Shown here in pieces: positions 1 to 6,725 of a DNA stretch of 8,295 bases. The stretch's first letter is position 1. Each line of letters begins with the position of its first letter. The DNA comes from Planctomycetota bacterium (GTDB lineage: Bacteria; Planctomycetota; PLA2; JAEUHO01). The notes under the pieces are model-generated. The model saw only the letters and a program-made list of their open reading frames with translations, made no database searches and had not been told where the DNA came from. Both the position numbers and the translations under genes were made by a program. The DNA lies in assembly GCA_026647295.1 (NCBI GenBank), contig JAPKHB010000161.1:1-8295 (forward strand). The letters are read 5' to 3'.

Positions 1-2
1 AG

Positions 3-317
3 GACTACGTGACGGCGATGAAGGCCCTCCTGGACGCGCGCGCCCGGGACCAGCAGGTGCTCGTGCACTGCGCCGCGGGCAGCGAGCGCACCGGCGCGTT
101 GGTGGCCCTGTACCGGATGCTCTACCAGGGCTGGGACGGCGACCGCGCCTACGAGGAGTACCTGGGCTACCGGGCGAGCGAACCGGAGGTGCCCCGGCTG
201 TCGCGCTGGATGCGCGAGCACCTGCCCCGGATCGTGCAGCGGCTCCACGAGGAGGGCCGGCTGCCCGAGGTGCCCGCGGCCCTCCCGGCCTTCGGACCCG
301 CCGCCCAGGAACCCTGA
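3..317 (+). CDS. Protein tyrosine / dual-specificity phosphatase, 3' part (5' end outside window)
   Basis: C-terminal part of a cysteine-based protein phosphatase, which would hydrolyse phosphoprotein (or another phosphoester) through a phosphocysteine intermediate. The frame is open to the window edge, so the gene starts upstream; the GTG at 9 is probably just an internal Val codon. The P-loop signature HCAAGSERTG (HCx5R) is at 66-95, with the nucleophilic Cys codon at 69-71 and the phosphate-binding Arg at 87-89. It is followed by a helix (ALVALYRMLYQGW) and a segment ending in MREHL, as is usual in bacterial DSP-like phosphatases. The N-terminal half, including the general-acid Asp loop, is not visible, so activity cannot be judged fully. 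The C-terminal about 20 residues are Pro/Ala rich and probably unstructured. The gene converges on the minus-strand dehydrogenase. The family call is firm; the substrate is unknown. Confidence 0.85.
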   Translation, partial: DYVTAMKALLDARARDQQVLVHCAAGSERTGALVALYRMLYQGWDGDRAYEEYLGYRASEPEVPRLSRWMREHLPRIVQRLHEEGRLPEVPAALPAFGPAAQEP

Positions 318-356
318 CCCGTCCGATGCCCGCACCGGCGCGCCCGCCGCGCAACG

Positions 357-370
357 CCCCGCCCGCGGGG
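357..370. terminator. GC hairpin in a convergent junction, possible bidirectional terminator
   Basis: CCCCGC (357-362) and GCGGGG (365-370) form a perfect inverted repeat with a 2-nt spacer (realistically a 5-bp stem with a 4-nt loop). It lies between the phosphatase stop (317) and the minus-strand dehydrogenase stop (375). It has no T-tract on either strand, so intrinsic termination is doubtful. A short GC palindrome is also easily produced by chance in this composition. Confidence 0.2.
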
Positions 371-374
371 GGGG

Positions 375-1454
375 TCAGAGGACGGGCGCTCCGGGCAGCA
401 CGAGCACCTTGCCGACGTCGTCGGCGGGCTGCGCCGCGGTGCGCAACGCCTCGGCCGCCTGGGCCAGCGGGAAGCGGTGGCTCACCAGCCCCAGGAGGTC
501 GATTTCGCGCTCGAAGACGAGCTCGGCGGTCTCGTCGGCGACGGCGACGCTCGCCGAGGTGGAGCCGATCAGGCGCTTTTCGCTCACGCACAGGTCGCCC
601 ACGTCGACGGCCACCTCCTCGCCGCGGCGCGTCTGCGCGAGCAGCAGGATCGACGCCCCGGGGCGCGTCGCGCGGACCGCGTCGCGCACCGGGCCCGGGC
701 CCGTCGCGGCCACGATGGCGCCGTCGGCGCCGCGCCCCTCGGTCAGCTCGCGGCAGGCGCGCGCGAGGTCCTCCGTGGTGGGGTCGAGCACCCGCCGCGC
801 CCCCAGCGCCAGCGCGCGGCCCCGGCGACCGGCGAGGAGGTCGGCGCCCAGCACCTCGGCCCCTTCGCGTCGCGCGAGTTGCATCAGGAGCAGGCCGATG
901 CTGCCCAGGCCTGCCACCAACACGAGGTCGCCCTCGTCCAGGTCCAGGGCGCGGATCCCCTTGAGGCAGGCGTTCACCGGGTCGAGGAACGCCGCCTCCT
1001 CGAGCGAGATGTCGTCGGGCACGGGGACCACGCCGCCGTCGGACACGACCCAGGGCAGGACCCGGACGTACTCGGCAAAGCCCCCGCCGGAGGGCTCGAA
1101 GCCCGCCGTCGTCCCGGCCCGTTGGTACTGCGGACACTGGGCGTACAACTCCCGCAGGCTGTACCAGGAGTCCCGGTCGGGCACGTGCGGGTACACCGCC
1201 ACCCGGTCGCCCGGGGCGAACCCCGCGACGCCGCGCCCGACCCGGGCCACGACCCCGGCGATCTCGCGCCCGAAGACGCGGGGCGGCTCCAGGCGGCCCT
1301 CCGCCACCCGGCGCACGTCCGCTCCGCTCACGCCGCAGGCCGCCACGTGCACGAGGATCTCCCCGGCCCCGATCTCGGGCACGGGCACCTCCTCGATCCG
1401 GACCTCCTCGGGGCCGCGGTACACGGCGGCCTGCATGGTGCGGGGGATGCGCAT
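375..1454 (-). CDS. Medium-chain alcohol/polyol dehydrogenase-like protein lacking zinc ligands (359 aa)
   Basis: MDR-superfamily oxidoreductase: an N-terminal GroES-like catalytic domain (about 7-135) and a Rossmann domain with dinucleotide motif GLGSIG at 182-187. Its length and plan match zinc alcohol/threonine/sorbitol dehydrogenases. The zinc ligands are mostly gone. The usual catalytic Cys in CGxCGxD is Ser43 (CGVSGAD), and the usual GHE is GRE (Arg63, Glu64). In the structural-zinc lobe, the Cys-x2-Cys-x2-Cys-x7-Cys positions read Asp93, Ser96, Ser99, Cys107. The flanks HVP and GGGFAEYV are intact, so the fold and NAD(P) binding are likely kept while zinc chemistry is not. The ATG at 1454 has an AGGA 9 nt upstream on its strand; Met7 is an alternative start. 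It is divergent from the MDR at 1526 and may share its control region. Superfamily is certain; reaction and substrate are unknown. Confidence 0.9.
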   Translation of the reverse strand: MRIPRTMQAAVYRGPEEVRIEEVPVPEIGAGEILVHVAACGVSGADVRRVAEGRLEPPRVFGREIAGVVARVGRGVAGFAPGDRVAVYPHVPDRDSWYSLRELYAQCPQYQRAGTTAGFEPSGGGFAEYVRVLPWVVSDGGVVPVPDDISLEEAAFLDPVNACLKGIRALDLDEGDLVLVAGLGSIGLLLMQLARREGAEVLGADLLAGRRGRALALGARRVLDPTTEDLARACRELTEGRGADGAIVAATGPGPVRDAVRATRPGASILLLAQTRRGEEVAVDVGDLCVSEKRLIGSTSASVAVADETAELVFEREIDLLGLVSHRFPLAQAAEALRTAAQPADDVGKVLVLPGAPVL

Positions 1455-1492
1455 GGGCCGGGATCCTACCCCACCGGCGGCGCGGGGATCGG

Positions 1493-1498
1493 TACACT
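1493..1498 (+). promoter_or_regulatory. Candidate -10 element for the plus-strand acyl-CoA operon
   Basis: TACACT matches four of six bases of the sigma-70 -10 consensus and lies 27 nt before the ATG at 1526, inside the 71-bp divergent region (1455-1525). No convincing -35 box is seen about 17 nt upstream. The region must hold promoters for both divergent genes unless they are transcribed from further away, but this element is only a weak candidate. Confidence 0.2.
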
Positions 1499-1525
1499 CC
1501 CGGGTCCCACCGAGAGGGTCGGAGC

Positions 1526-2578
1526 ATGCGCGCGGTCGTCATCCGGGAGCACGGCGGACTCGATCGGCTCGAGGTGGCCGAACGGCCGATCCCCGAGCCG
1601 GGTCCGGGCGAGGTGCGGGTGCGCGTGGCGGCCGCGGGCATCAACCACCTGGACGCCTGGGTGCGCCGCGGAGTGCCCGGCCACGTCTTCCCGCTGCCGA
1701 TCGTGCCCGGCTGCGACGGCGCGGGCTGGGTGGACGCGCTCGGGGCGGGCGTACAGGGGCTCCGGCCGGGCCAGCGCGTGGTGCTGGCCCCCGGGGTCGT
1801 GGCGGCCGAGGACGCGGCGACGGCCGCCGGCGTCGACCAACTCTCCCCGGGCTACGGCATCCTGGGCGAGACGCGCGACGGCACCTGCGCCGAGCACGTC
1901 GTGGTGCCGGCGCGCAACGCCCTCCCGCTCGGCGCCGACGTCTCGTTCGAGCGGGCCGCCGCCTTTCCCCTGGTGCACCTGACGGCCTGGAACATGGTCG
2001 TGCGCCGGGCCGGGCTCGTCCCCGGCGAGACGGTGCTCGTGCACGCCGCGGGCAGCGGCGTGAGCACCGCGGCCCTCGGCATCGCGCGGCTGTGCGGGGC
2101 GGCGCGCGTCCTGGCCACCACCTCCAGCCCCGCCAAGGCCGAGCGCGCCCGCGCCCTCGGCGCGGACCTCGTCCTGGACTACACCGACCCCGGCTGGCCC
2201 CGCGCCGCGCGCCAGGCCACCGGCGGGGCGGGCGTGGACGTGGTCGTCGACCACCTGGGCCCGGTGACCTTCGAGGCCTCCCTCAAGGCGCTCGCCCGGG
2301 GGGGCCGGTACGTGTTCTGCGGCGCGACGACGGGGCAGCGGGCCGACCTGCACCTCAACCTCGCCTTCTTCAAGAACCTCTCCGTACTCGGCAGCACGAT
2401 GGGCCGCCTGGGCGACCTGCACCGCCTGCTCACGCTGCTGGAGGCCGGGCGGCTCGACCCGGTCGTCGACGCGGTGCTCCCCCTCGAGGACGTGCGCGAG
2501 GCCCACCGGCGCCTCGAAGCCCGCGAGGTGTTCGGCAAGTTGGTGCTCGCCACGGGCGCCCGGGCGCCCGGCGCATGA
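1526..2578 (+). CDS. Zinc-independent MDR, quinone-oxidoreductase/enoyl-reductase type (350 aa)
   Basis: NAD(P)H-dependent medium-chain dehydrogenase/reductase. It has an N-terminal GroES-like domain (about 1-130) and a Rossmann domain whose nucleotide motif is AGSGVS (175-180), the AxxGxxS form typical of quinone oxidoreductases and related enoyl reductases. The catalytic-zinc Cys is replaced by Asn40 (GINHLD) and GHE reads GCD (Cys63, Asp64). The structural-zinc lobe is kept at full length, but its four Cys positions read Ala93, Asp96, Thr99 and Ser107, before a conserved-looking YGILGE. The ATG at 1526 has GAGAGGG 7 nt upstream. The stop overlaps the next start (ATGA at 2575-2578), so it is translationally coupled to the enoyl-CoA hydratase. 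That context suggests an acyl- or enoyl-CoA, or derived aldehyde/ketone, substrate. This is inference; a generic quinone or aldehyde reductase is equally possible. Confidence 0.9.
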   Translation: MRAVVIREHGGLDRLEVAERPIPEPGPGEVRVRVAAAGINHLDAWVRRGVPGHVFPLPIVPGCDGAGWVDALGAGVQGLRPGQRVVLAPGVVAAEDAATAAGVDQLSPGYGILGETRDGTCAEHVVVPARNALPLGADVSFERAAAFPLVHLTAWNMVVRRAGLVPGETVLVHAAGSGVSTAALGIARLCGAARVLATTSSPAKAERARALGADLVLDYTDPGWPRAARQATGGAGVDVVVDHLGPVTFEASLKALARGGRYVFCGATTGQRADLHLNLAFFKNLSVLGSTMGRLGDLHRLLTLLEAGRLDPVVDAVLPLEDVREAHRRLEAREVFGKLVLATGARAPGA

Positions 2579-3360
2579 CCTACGAGACGATCCGCCTCGA
2601 GGTCGCCGACGGCGTGGCGACCCTCACGCTCGACCGGCCCGAGGTCCGCAACGCCCTCAACCGCCGCATGGTGGACGAGATGCACGCGGCGCTGGGCGAC
2701 CTGGAGGGGCGCGCCGACCTGCGCGCGCTGGTCTTCGCCGCCGCCGGCGGGCAGGCCTTCATGTCGGGGGCCGACATCGCCGAACTGCGCGAGCGGCGCG
2801 GCGCCGACGCGATCGAAGGCATCAACAGCCGGCTCTTCGCGCGCGTGGAGCGCTTCCCGCGTCCCACGCTGGCGGCGATCGTCGGCTGGTGCCTGGGCGG
2901 AGGCTGCGAACTCGCGCTCGCGTGCGACTTCCGCGTGGCCGGGCGCTCGGCGCGCTTCGGCCAGCCCGAGGTGGGCCTGGGCATCATGGCCGCCGCGGGC
3001 GGCACGCGGCGCCTGCCCGCCCTGATCGGCCTCGGGCCCGCACGCCGGCTCCTGTACTCCGGCGCGGTCGTCGGGGCCGAGGCCGCGCTCGCGATGGGCC
3101 TGGTGGACCACGTCGTGGACGACGCGGCCGTCCTCGTCGCCGCGCGCGAGTGGCTCGCGCCGATCCTCGCCCAGGCCCCCGAGGCCGTGCGGCGCACCAA
3201 GCAGGCGCTGCTCGCCTGGCAGCACGGGGCGTCCGAGGCGGAGTTGGCGCGCCTGGAGTGCGAGTTGCAGGCCGGGCTCTTCGAGCACCCCGAGAAGTTT
3301 GCGCGGATGGACGCCTTCCTGGCCCGGCGCCGGGGCCCGGCGGAGACGGAGGACCGATGA
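2575..3360 (+). CDS. Enoyl-CoA hydratase / crotonase-family protein (261 aa)
   Basis: Crotonase-fold enzyme expected to hydrate trans-2-enoyl-CoA to 3-hydroxyacyl-CoA. The N-terminal TLDRPEVRNALN segment (18-29) is typical. The oxyanion-hole segments are SGADI (64-68) and GWCLGGG (104-110). Both hydratase glutamates are present: Glu112 in GGGCELALACD and Glu132 in QPEVGLG, followed by AGGTRRL. Hydratase activity is therefore more likely than isomerase or hydrolase. Length is standard for a monofunctional family member. The start is fixed by the ATGA overlap with the upstream MDR stop; no clear Shine-Dalgarno site precedes it, so translation probably depends on re-initiation. Its stop overlaps the start of the 3-hydroxyacyl-CoA dehydrogenase (3357-3360), which would act on its product. 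Chain length or aromatic-pathway specificity cannot be read from the sequence. Confidence 0.93.
   Translation: MTYETIRLEVADGVATLTLDRPEVRNALNRRMVDEMHAALGDLEGRADLRALVFAAAGGQAFMSGADIAELRERRGADAIEGINSRLFARVERFPRPTLAAIVGWCLGGGCELALACDFRVAGRSARFGQPEVGLGIMAAAGGTRRLPALIGLGPARRLLYSGAVVGAEAALAMGLVDHVVDDAAVLVAAREWLAPILAQAPEAVRRTKQALLAWQHGASEAELARLECELQAGLFEHPEKFARMDAFLARRRGPAETEDR
3348..3353 (+). promoter_or_regulatory. Ribosome binding site of the 3-hydroxyacyl-CoA dehydrogenase
   Basis: GGAGGA lies inside the 3' end of the hydratase gene, 3 nt before the ATG at 3357. A second GGAG is at 3342-3345. This supports the ATGA-overlap start and suggests initiation here does not rely only on coupling. Confidence 0.6.
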
Positions 3361-4214
3361 GCGTCGAACGGATCCTGGTCGTGGGCGCGGGGACGATGGG
3401 CCACGGCATCGCGCAGGTCGCCGCCCTGGCCGGCTTCGAGGCGCGCCTGTACGACGTCGTGCCGGGGGCCGTGGAGCGGGGCCTCGCGGCGGCCACCGCC
3501 GCGTTGCTCAAGGGCGTCGAGAAGGGGAAGGTGGAGCCCGCGGCGGCCGACGCCGCCCGCGCGCGGCTCGGGCCCGCGGCCCCCGACCTCGAGGCCGCGG
3601 CCCGCGAGGCCGACCTGGTGGTCGAAGCCGTTCCCGAGCGGCTGGACCTCAAGCGCGAGGTCTTCGCCGCGCTGGGGCGCGCGGCGCCGGCCCACGCCGT
3701 CCTTGCGACCAACACCTCCTCGCTCCCCGTGACCGAGATCGCCGCGGCGAGCGGGCGCCCGGCGCGGGTCGTCGGGATGCACTTCTTCAACCCCGTCCCC
3801 CTGATGGCGCTGCTCGAACTGGTGCGCACCACCCACACCGCGGCCGAGGCCCTCGACACGGCCCGGGCCGTGGGCGAACGCATGGGCAAGACCGTGATCG
3901 TGGTGCGCGACTCGCCGGGCTTTGCCACGAGCCGGCTGGGGCTGGTCCTGGGCCTGGAGGCCATCCGCATGGTGGAGGAGGGGGTGGCGAGCCCCGCGGA
4001 CATCGACACCGCCATGGAACTGGGCTACCGCCACCCGATGGGGCCCCTGCGCCTGACCGACCTGGTCGGCCTGGACGTGCGCCTCGGCATCGCCGAACAC
4101 CTGGCCCGCGTCCTGGACGACCGGCGCTTCGAGCCGCCGGCCCTGCTGCGCGAGATGGTGGCCCAGGGACGCCTCGGCCGGAAGTCCGGCGCGGGCTTCT
4201 ACACTTGGACCTGA
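3357..4214 (+). CDS. 3-hydroxyacyl-CoA (3-hydroxybutyryl-CoA type) dehydrogenase (285 aa)
   Basis: NAD(P)-dependent oxidation of 3-hydroxyacyl-CoA to 3-ketoacyl-CoA, the step after the hydratase encoded immediately upstream. The N-terminal Rossmann motif is GAGTMGHG (10-17). ATNTSSLP (117-124) carries the substrate-binding Ser. The catalytic His is His142 in GMHFFNPVP, paired with Glu154 in LLELV. The C-terminal helical domain starts at DSPGF (185-189) and includes ASPADIDTAM, HPMGP and the terminal GRKSGAGFY. The usual active-site Asn of PGFxxNR is Ser192 here (PGFATSR). This may be a subfamily trait, as I recall similar TSR forms, but I cannot confirm it. Length is typical of single-domain bacterial enzymes, without a fused hydratase or a duplicated C-domain. 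The start overlaps the hydratase stop by ATGA. Family is certain; stereochemistry and chain length are not visible. Confidence 0.93.
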   Translation: MSVERILVVGAGTMGHGIAQVAALAGFEARLYDVVPGAVERGLAAATAALLKGVEKGKVEPAAADAARARLGPAAPDLEAAAREADLVVEAVPERLDLKREVFAALGRAAPAHAVLATNTSSLPVTEIAAASGRPARVVGMHFFNPVPLMALLELVRTTHTAAEALDTARAVGERMGKTVIVVRDSPGFATSRLGLVLGLEAIRMVEEGVASPADIDTAMELGYRHPMGPLRLTDLVGLDVRLGIAEHLARVLDDRRFEPPALLREMVAQGRLGRKSGAGFYTWT

Positions 4215-4233
4215 CCCGCCCCGCGGCAAGCCT

Positions 4234-4240
4234 GGAGGGA
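4234..4240 (+). promoter_or_regulatory. Strong ribosome binding site setting the GTG start of the Lon-like protease
   Basis: GGAGGGA sits 5 nt upstream of the GTG at 4246. It decides in favour of GTG over any downstream ATG. It is the best Shine-Dalgarno match I see among the starts in this window, suggesting independent initiation 31 nt after the preceding stop. Confidence 0.7.
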
Positions 4241-4245
4241 ACCCC

Positions 4246-6717
4246 GTGAGCCCCGACGCCCCGGACCGCAAGCCCTACGTCGCCCGGGCGCTCACGCCGG
4301 AGCGCCTGCGCTGGACCCTGGACCCGGCGCTCCTGCCGTTTGACACGACGCAGGAGGTGCCCACGGCCGACCGCGTGCTCGGCCAGGACGACGCGATGGA
4401 CGCGTTGCGCTTCGGGCTCTCGATCCAGGCGCCGGGGCAGAACATCTACGTGCGCGGCATCCGGGGCACGGGCCGCTGGACCCTCGTCAAGCGGATGCTG
4501 GACACGATCCAGTCCACCTGCCCGCGGGCCCAGGACCGGTGCTACGTGTTCAACTTCGCGCACCCGGACCGCCCGCGCCTGGTCACGCTGCCCCGCGGGC
4601 AGGCCGACCGCTTCCGCACGGCCATGGACGCCCTGATCCGCTTCATCGAACGCGACCTGGCCAAGGGGCTCGGGGCCGACGACGTGAAGGAGCGGGCCGC
4701 CGAGGTCGAGCGCCGGGCCACCCAGGAGGTGGAGGCGCTCACCCAGCCCTTCGAGGCCGAGCTCAAGGAGAACGACCTCGCGCTCATGCTGGTGCAGGTC
4801 GCCAACTTCACCCGCCAGGTGATCGTGCCCGTCGTGGACGGCAAGCCCGCGCCGCCCGAGCGGCTGGAGACCCTGCAGCACGAGGGCCGCCTGGGCGAGG
4901 ACGACCTGCAGCGGATCGGCGCCCGCATCGAGCAGTTCAGCTCGCGGATGCACGAGATCGGCGAGCGCATCCAGGAGATCCAGGTCCGCAAGGTCGAACG
5001 CCTGCAGAAGCTCATCAAGGGCGAGGCGCGCGGGCTGCTGGAGCGCGCGCAGGCGCACCTGCGGCGGACCTGGCCGGGCGCGGACGTGCAGGAGTTCCTC
5101 GACGGGCTGACGCAGGACGTGATCGAGAACCGCCTGGGCTCGCTGGGCGAGAGCACGTCGTTCGTGCAGCGCTACCGCGTGAACGTCATCCTCCACCACC
5201 GCGAGGACGACCCCTGCCCGGCGGTGATGGAGAACGCGCCCTCCGTCCAGGCGCTGCTCGGGACGATCGACCGCTCGCTCGACCCCCAGAGCGACGAGTC
5301 CGCCCCCCAGATGATGATCCGCGGCGGGTCCATCCTGCGGGCCGACGGGGGCTACCTCGTGCTGGACGCCCGCGAGGTGCTGACGGAGCCCGGGGCCTGG
5401 CGGGCCCTCGTGCGCACGCTGCGCACGGGCCTGATCGAGCTGGTGCCCCCCGACCTGCCGATCCCGTGGCGCATCCCCGCGCTCAAGCCCGAGCCCATCC
5501 CGATCGTGCTCAAGGTCGTGCTGATGGGGGACGCGCAGCTCTATTACCTGCTCGACGCGCTGGACCCGGACTTCCGCGACCTGTTCAAGGTCCTGGCCGA
5601 CTTCGACAGCGTGATGCCGCGGGGCGAGGTGGCGTTCAACGCCTACGCGAGCATCCTCTCGTTCATCGCCAAGGACGAGACGCTGCGGCCCTTCGACCGG
5701 ACGGCCGTGGCCGCGCTCATCGAACACGGCGCGCGGATCGCCGCCGAGGACGGGAAGCTCACCGCGCGGTTCGGGCGGCTGGCGGACATCGCCCGCGAGG
5801 CGTCCTGGCTCGCCGCCGAGGCCACGGCGCCGACGGTGACGGCCGAGTTCGTCCGGGACGCCGTGCGCCGCACCAAGCGCCGCGCCGACCTCCCCTCGCG
5901 CCGCTTTCGGGAGTTGATCACCCGCGGCCTGATCCGGGTGCAGGTGAGCGGCCGGGCGGTCGGCCAGGTCAACGGGCTGGCGGTCGTCCAGTCCGGGCCG
6001 CTGACCTACGGCTTCCCCAACCGGATCACCGCCACGATCGGCCCCGGCACGGCGGGCACGATGAACATCGAACGCGAGGCCCAGCTCTCCGGCGCCATCC
6101 ACAACAAGGGCTTCTACATCCTGGGCGGGCTGCTGCGCCATCTGCTGCCCACGCAGCACCCCTTGGCCTTCAGCGCCTCGGTGGCCTTCGAGCAGAGCTA
6201 CGGCGGCATCGACGGTGACTCCGCCTCGGGCGCCGAGATCTGCTGCCTGTTGAGCGCGCTCACGGGGGTCGCCCTGCGCCAGGACCTCGCGATGACCGGC
6301 GCGATCGACCAGGTGGGCAACATCCTGCCCGTCGGCGCGGTCACCGAGAAGATCGAGGGCTTCTACGACGTGTGCGCCTCGATCGGCCTGACCGGCACCC
6401 AGGGCGTGGTGATCCCGAAGGCCAACGTCGGCGACCTGATGCTGCGCCACGACGTCGTGGAGGCCTGCCGCGCGGGGCGCTTCGCGGTGTACGCCGCCGA
6501 CTCCATCCACGAGGCCCTGGGGCTGCTCACCGGCGTCGAGGCCGGCCAGCGCGACGCCGACGGCGCGTACCCCGAGGGCACGCTCCTGGGCGAGGCCATG
6601 GCCAAGGCCGGGGAGTACTGGGCGCGGATCGCCGCCGCGGCCGGCCTGGAGGTGGAGGAGGCCCCGCCGGAGGCCGAGGAGGAGGAGGAAGGCGAGGCGG
6701 CCGCCGCCGCGGAGTGA
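4246..6717 (+). CDS. LonB-like (AAA_32) ATP-dependent protease homologue (823 aa)
   Basis: Cytosolic Lon-family serine protease fused to an AAA-type domain. Order: an N-terminal P-loop region (about 40-130) and a long charged helical/coiled-coil insert (about 130-280). Then comes the rest of the AAA core with GGYLVLDAREVL (368-379), followed by a helical lid (about 460-550) and a Lon_C protease domain (about 565-760). The protease dyad is intact: Ser659 in GDSASG and Lys702 in TEKIEGF, both with the local pattern of AAA_32 Lon relatives. The Walker A loop reads GIRGTGRWT, with Arg77 for the usual Lys and Trp78 for Ser/Thr. The Walker B-like strand ends in Asp374-Ala375, without the usual Glu. 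The tail after about residue 805 is a Glu/Ala low-complexity stretch. There is no substrate-recruiting LAN domain or zinc finger of classical Lon/ClpX type. Role is presumably protein quality control or regulated proteolysis; targets are unknown. It lies 31 nt after the acyl-CoA genes and may be co-transcribed. Confidence 0.9.
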   Translation: MSPDAPDRKPYVARALTPERLRWTLDPALLPFDTTQEVPTADRVLGQDDAMDALRFGLSIQAPGQNIYVRGIRGTGRWTLVKRMLDTIQSTCPRAQDRCYVFNFAHPDRPRLVTLPRGQADRFRTAMDALIRFIERDLAKGLGADDVKERAAEVERRATQEVEALTQPFEAELKENDLALMLVQVANFTRQVIVPVVDGKPAPPERLETLQHEGRLGEDDLQRIGARIEQFSSRMHEIGERIQEIQVRKVERLQKLIKGEARGLLERAQAHLRRTWPGADVQEFLDGLTQDVIENRLGSLGESTSFVQRYRVNVILHHREDDPCPAVMENAPSVQALLGTIDRSLDPQSDESAPQMMIRGGSILRADGGYLVLDAREVLTEPGAWRALVRTLRTGLIELVPPDLPIPWRIPALKPEPIPIVLKVVLMGDAQLYYLLDALDPDFRDLFKVLADFDSVMPRGEVAFNAYASILSFIAKDETLRPFDRTAVAALIEHGARIAAEDGKLTARFGRLADIAREASWLAAEATAPTVTAEFVRDAVRRTKRRADLPSRRFRELITRGLIRVQVSGRAVGQVNGLAVVQSGPLTYGFPNRITATIGPGTAGTMNIEREAQLSGAIHNKGFYILGGLLRHLLPTQHPLAFSASVAFEQSYGGIDGDSASGAEICCLLSALTGVALRQDLAMTGAIDQVGNILPVGAVTEKIEGFYDVCASIGLTGTQGVVIPKANVGDLMLRHDVVEACRAGRFAVYAADSIHEALGLLTGVEAGQRDADGAYPEGTLLGEAMAKAGEYWARIAAAAGLEVEEAPPEAEEEEEGEAAAAAE

Positions 6718-6725
6718 CGCCCGCC

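Noticed and set aside
9..11. GTG at 9 as the true start of the phosphatase
   Set aside because: The frame is open to the edge, no Shine-Dalgarno is visible, and a start here would leave the P-loop only 20 residues from the N-terminus, without the first half of the domain.
409..2574. The long plus-strand open frame preceding and in frame with the hydratase
   Set aside because: It reads antisense to one MDR and out of frame through the other, with Arg/Pro/Ser-rich sequence. The hydratase homology begins exactly at the ATG at 2575.
3080..3360. A fused hydratase/3-hydroxyacyl-CoA dehydrogenase (FadB-like) instead of two genes
   Set aside because: There is a stop at 3358-3360 overlapping a new ATG with its own GGAGGA site, and the two proteins are in different frames, each with the length of a stand-alone enzyme.
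3787..6510. A 907-codon minus-strand open frame antisense to the dehydrogenase and protease genes
   Set aside because: Antisense frame in very high-GC DNA, where stops are rare. The plus-strand translations carry clear family motifs throughout; this one is His/Arg/Gly/Ala-rich with no recognisable domain.
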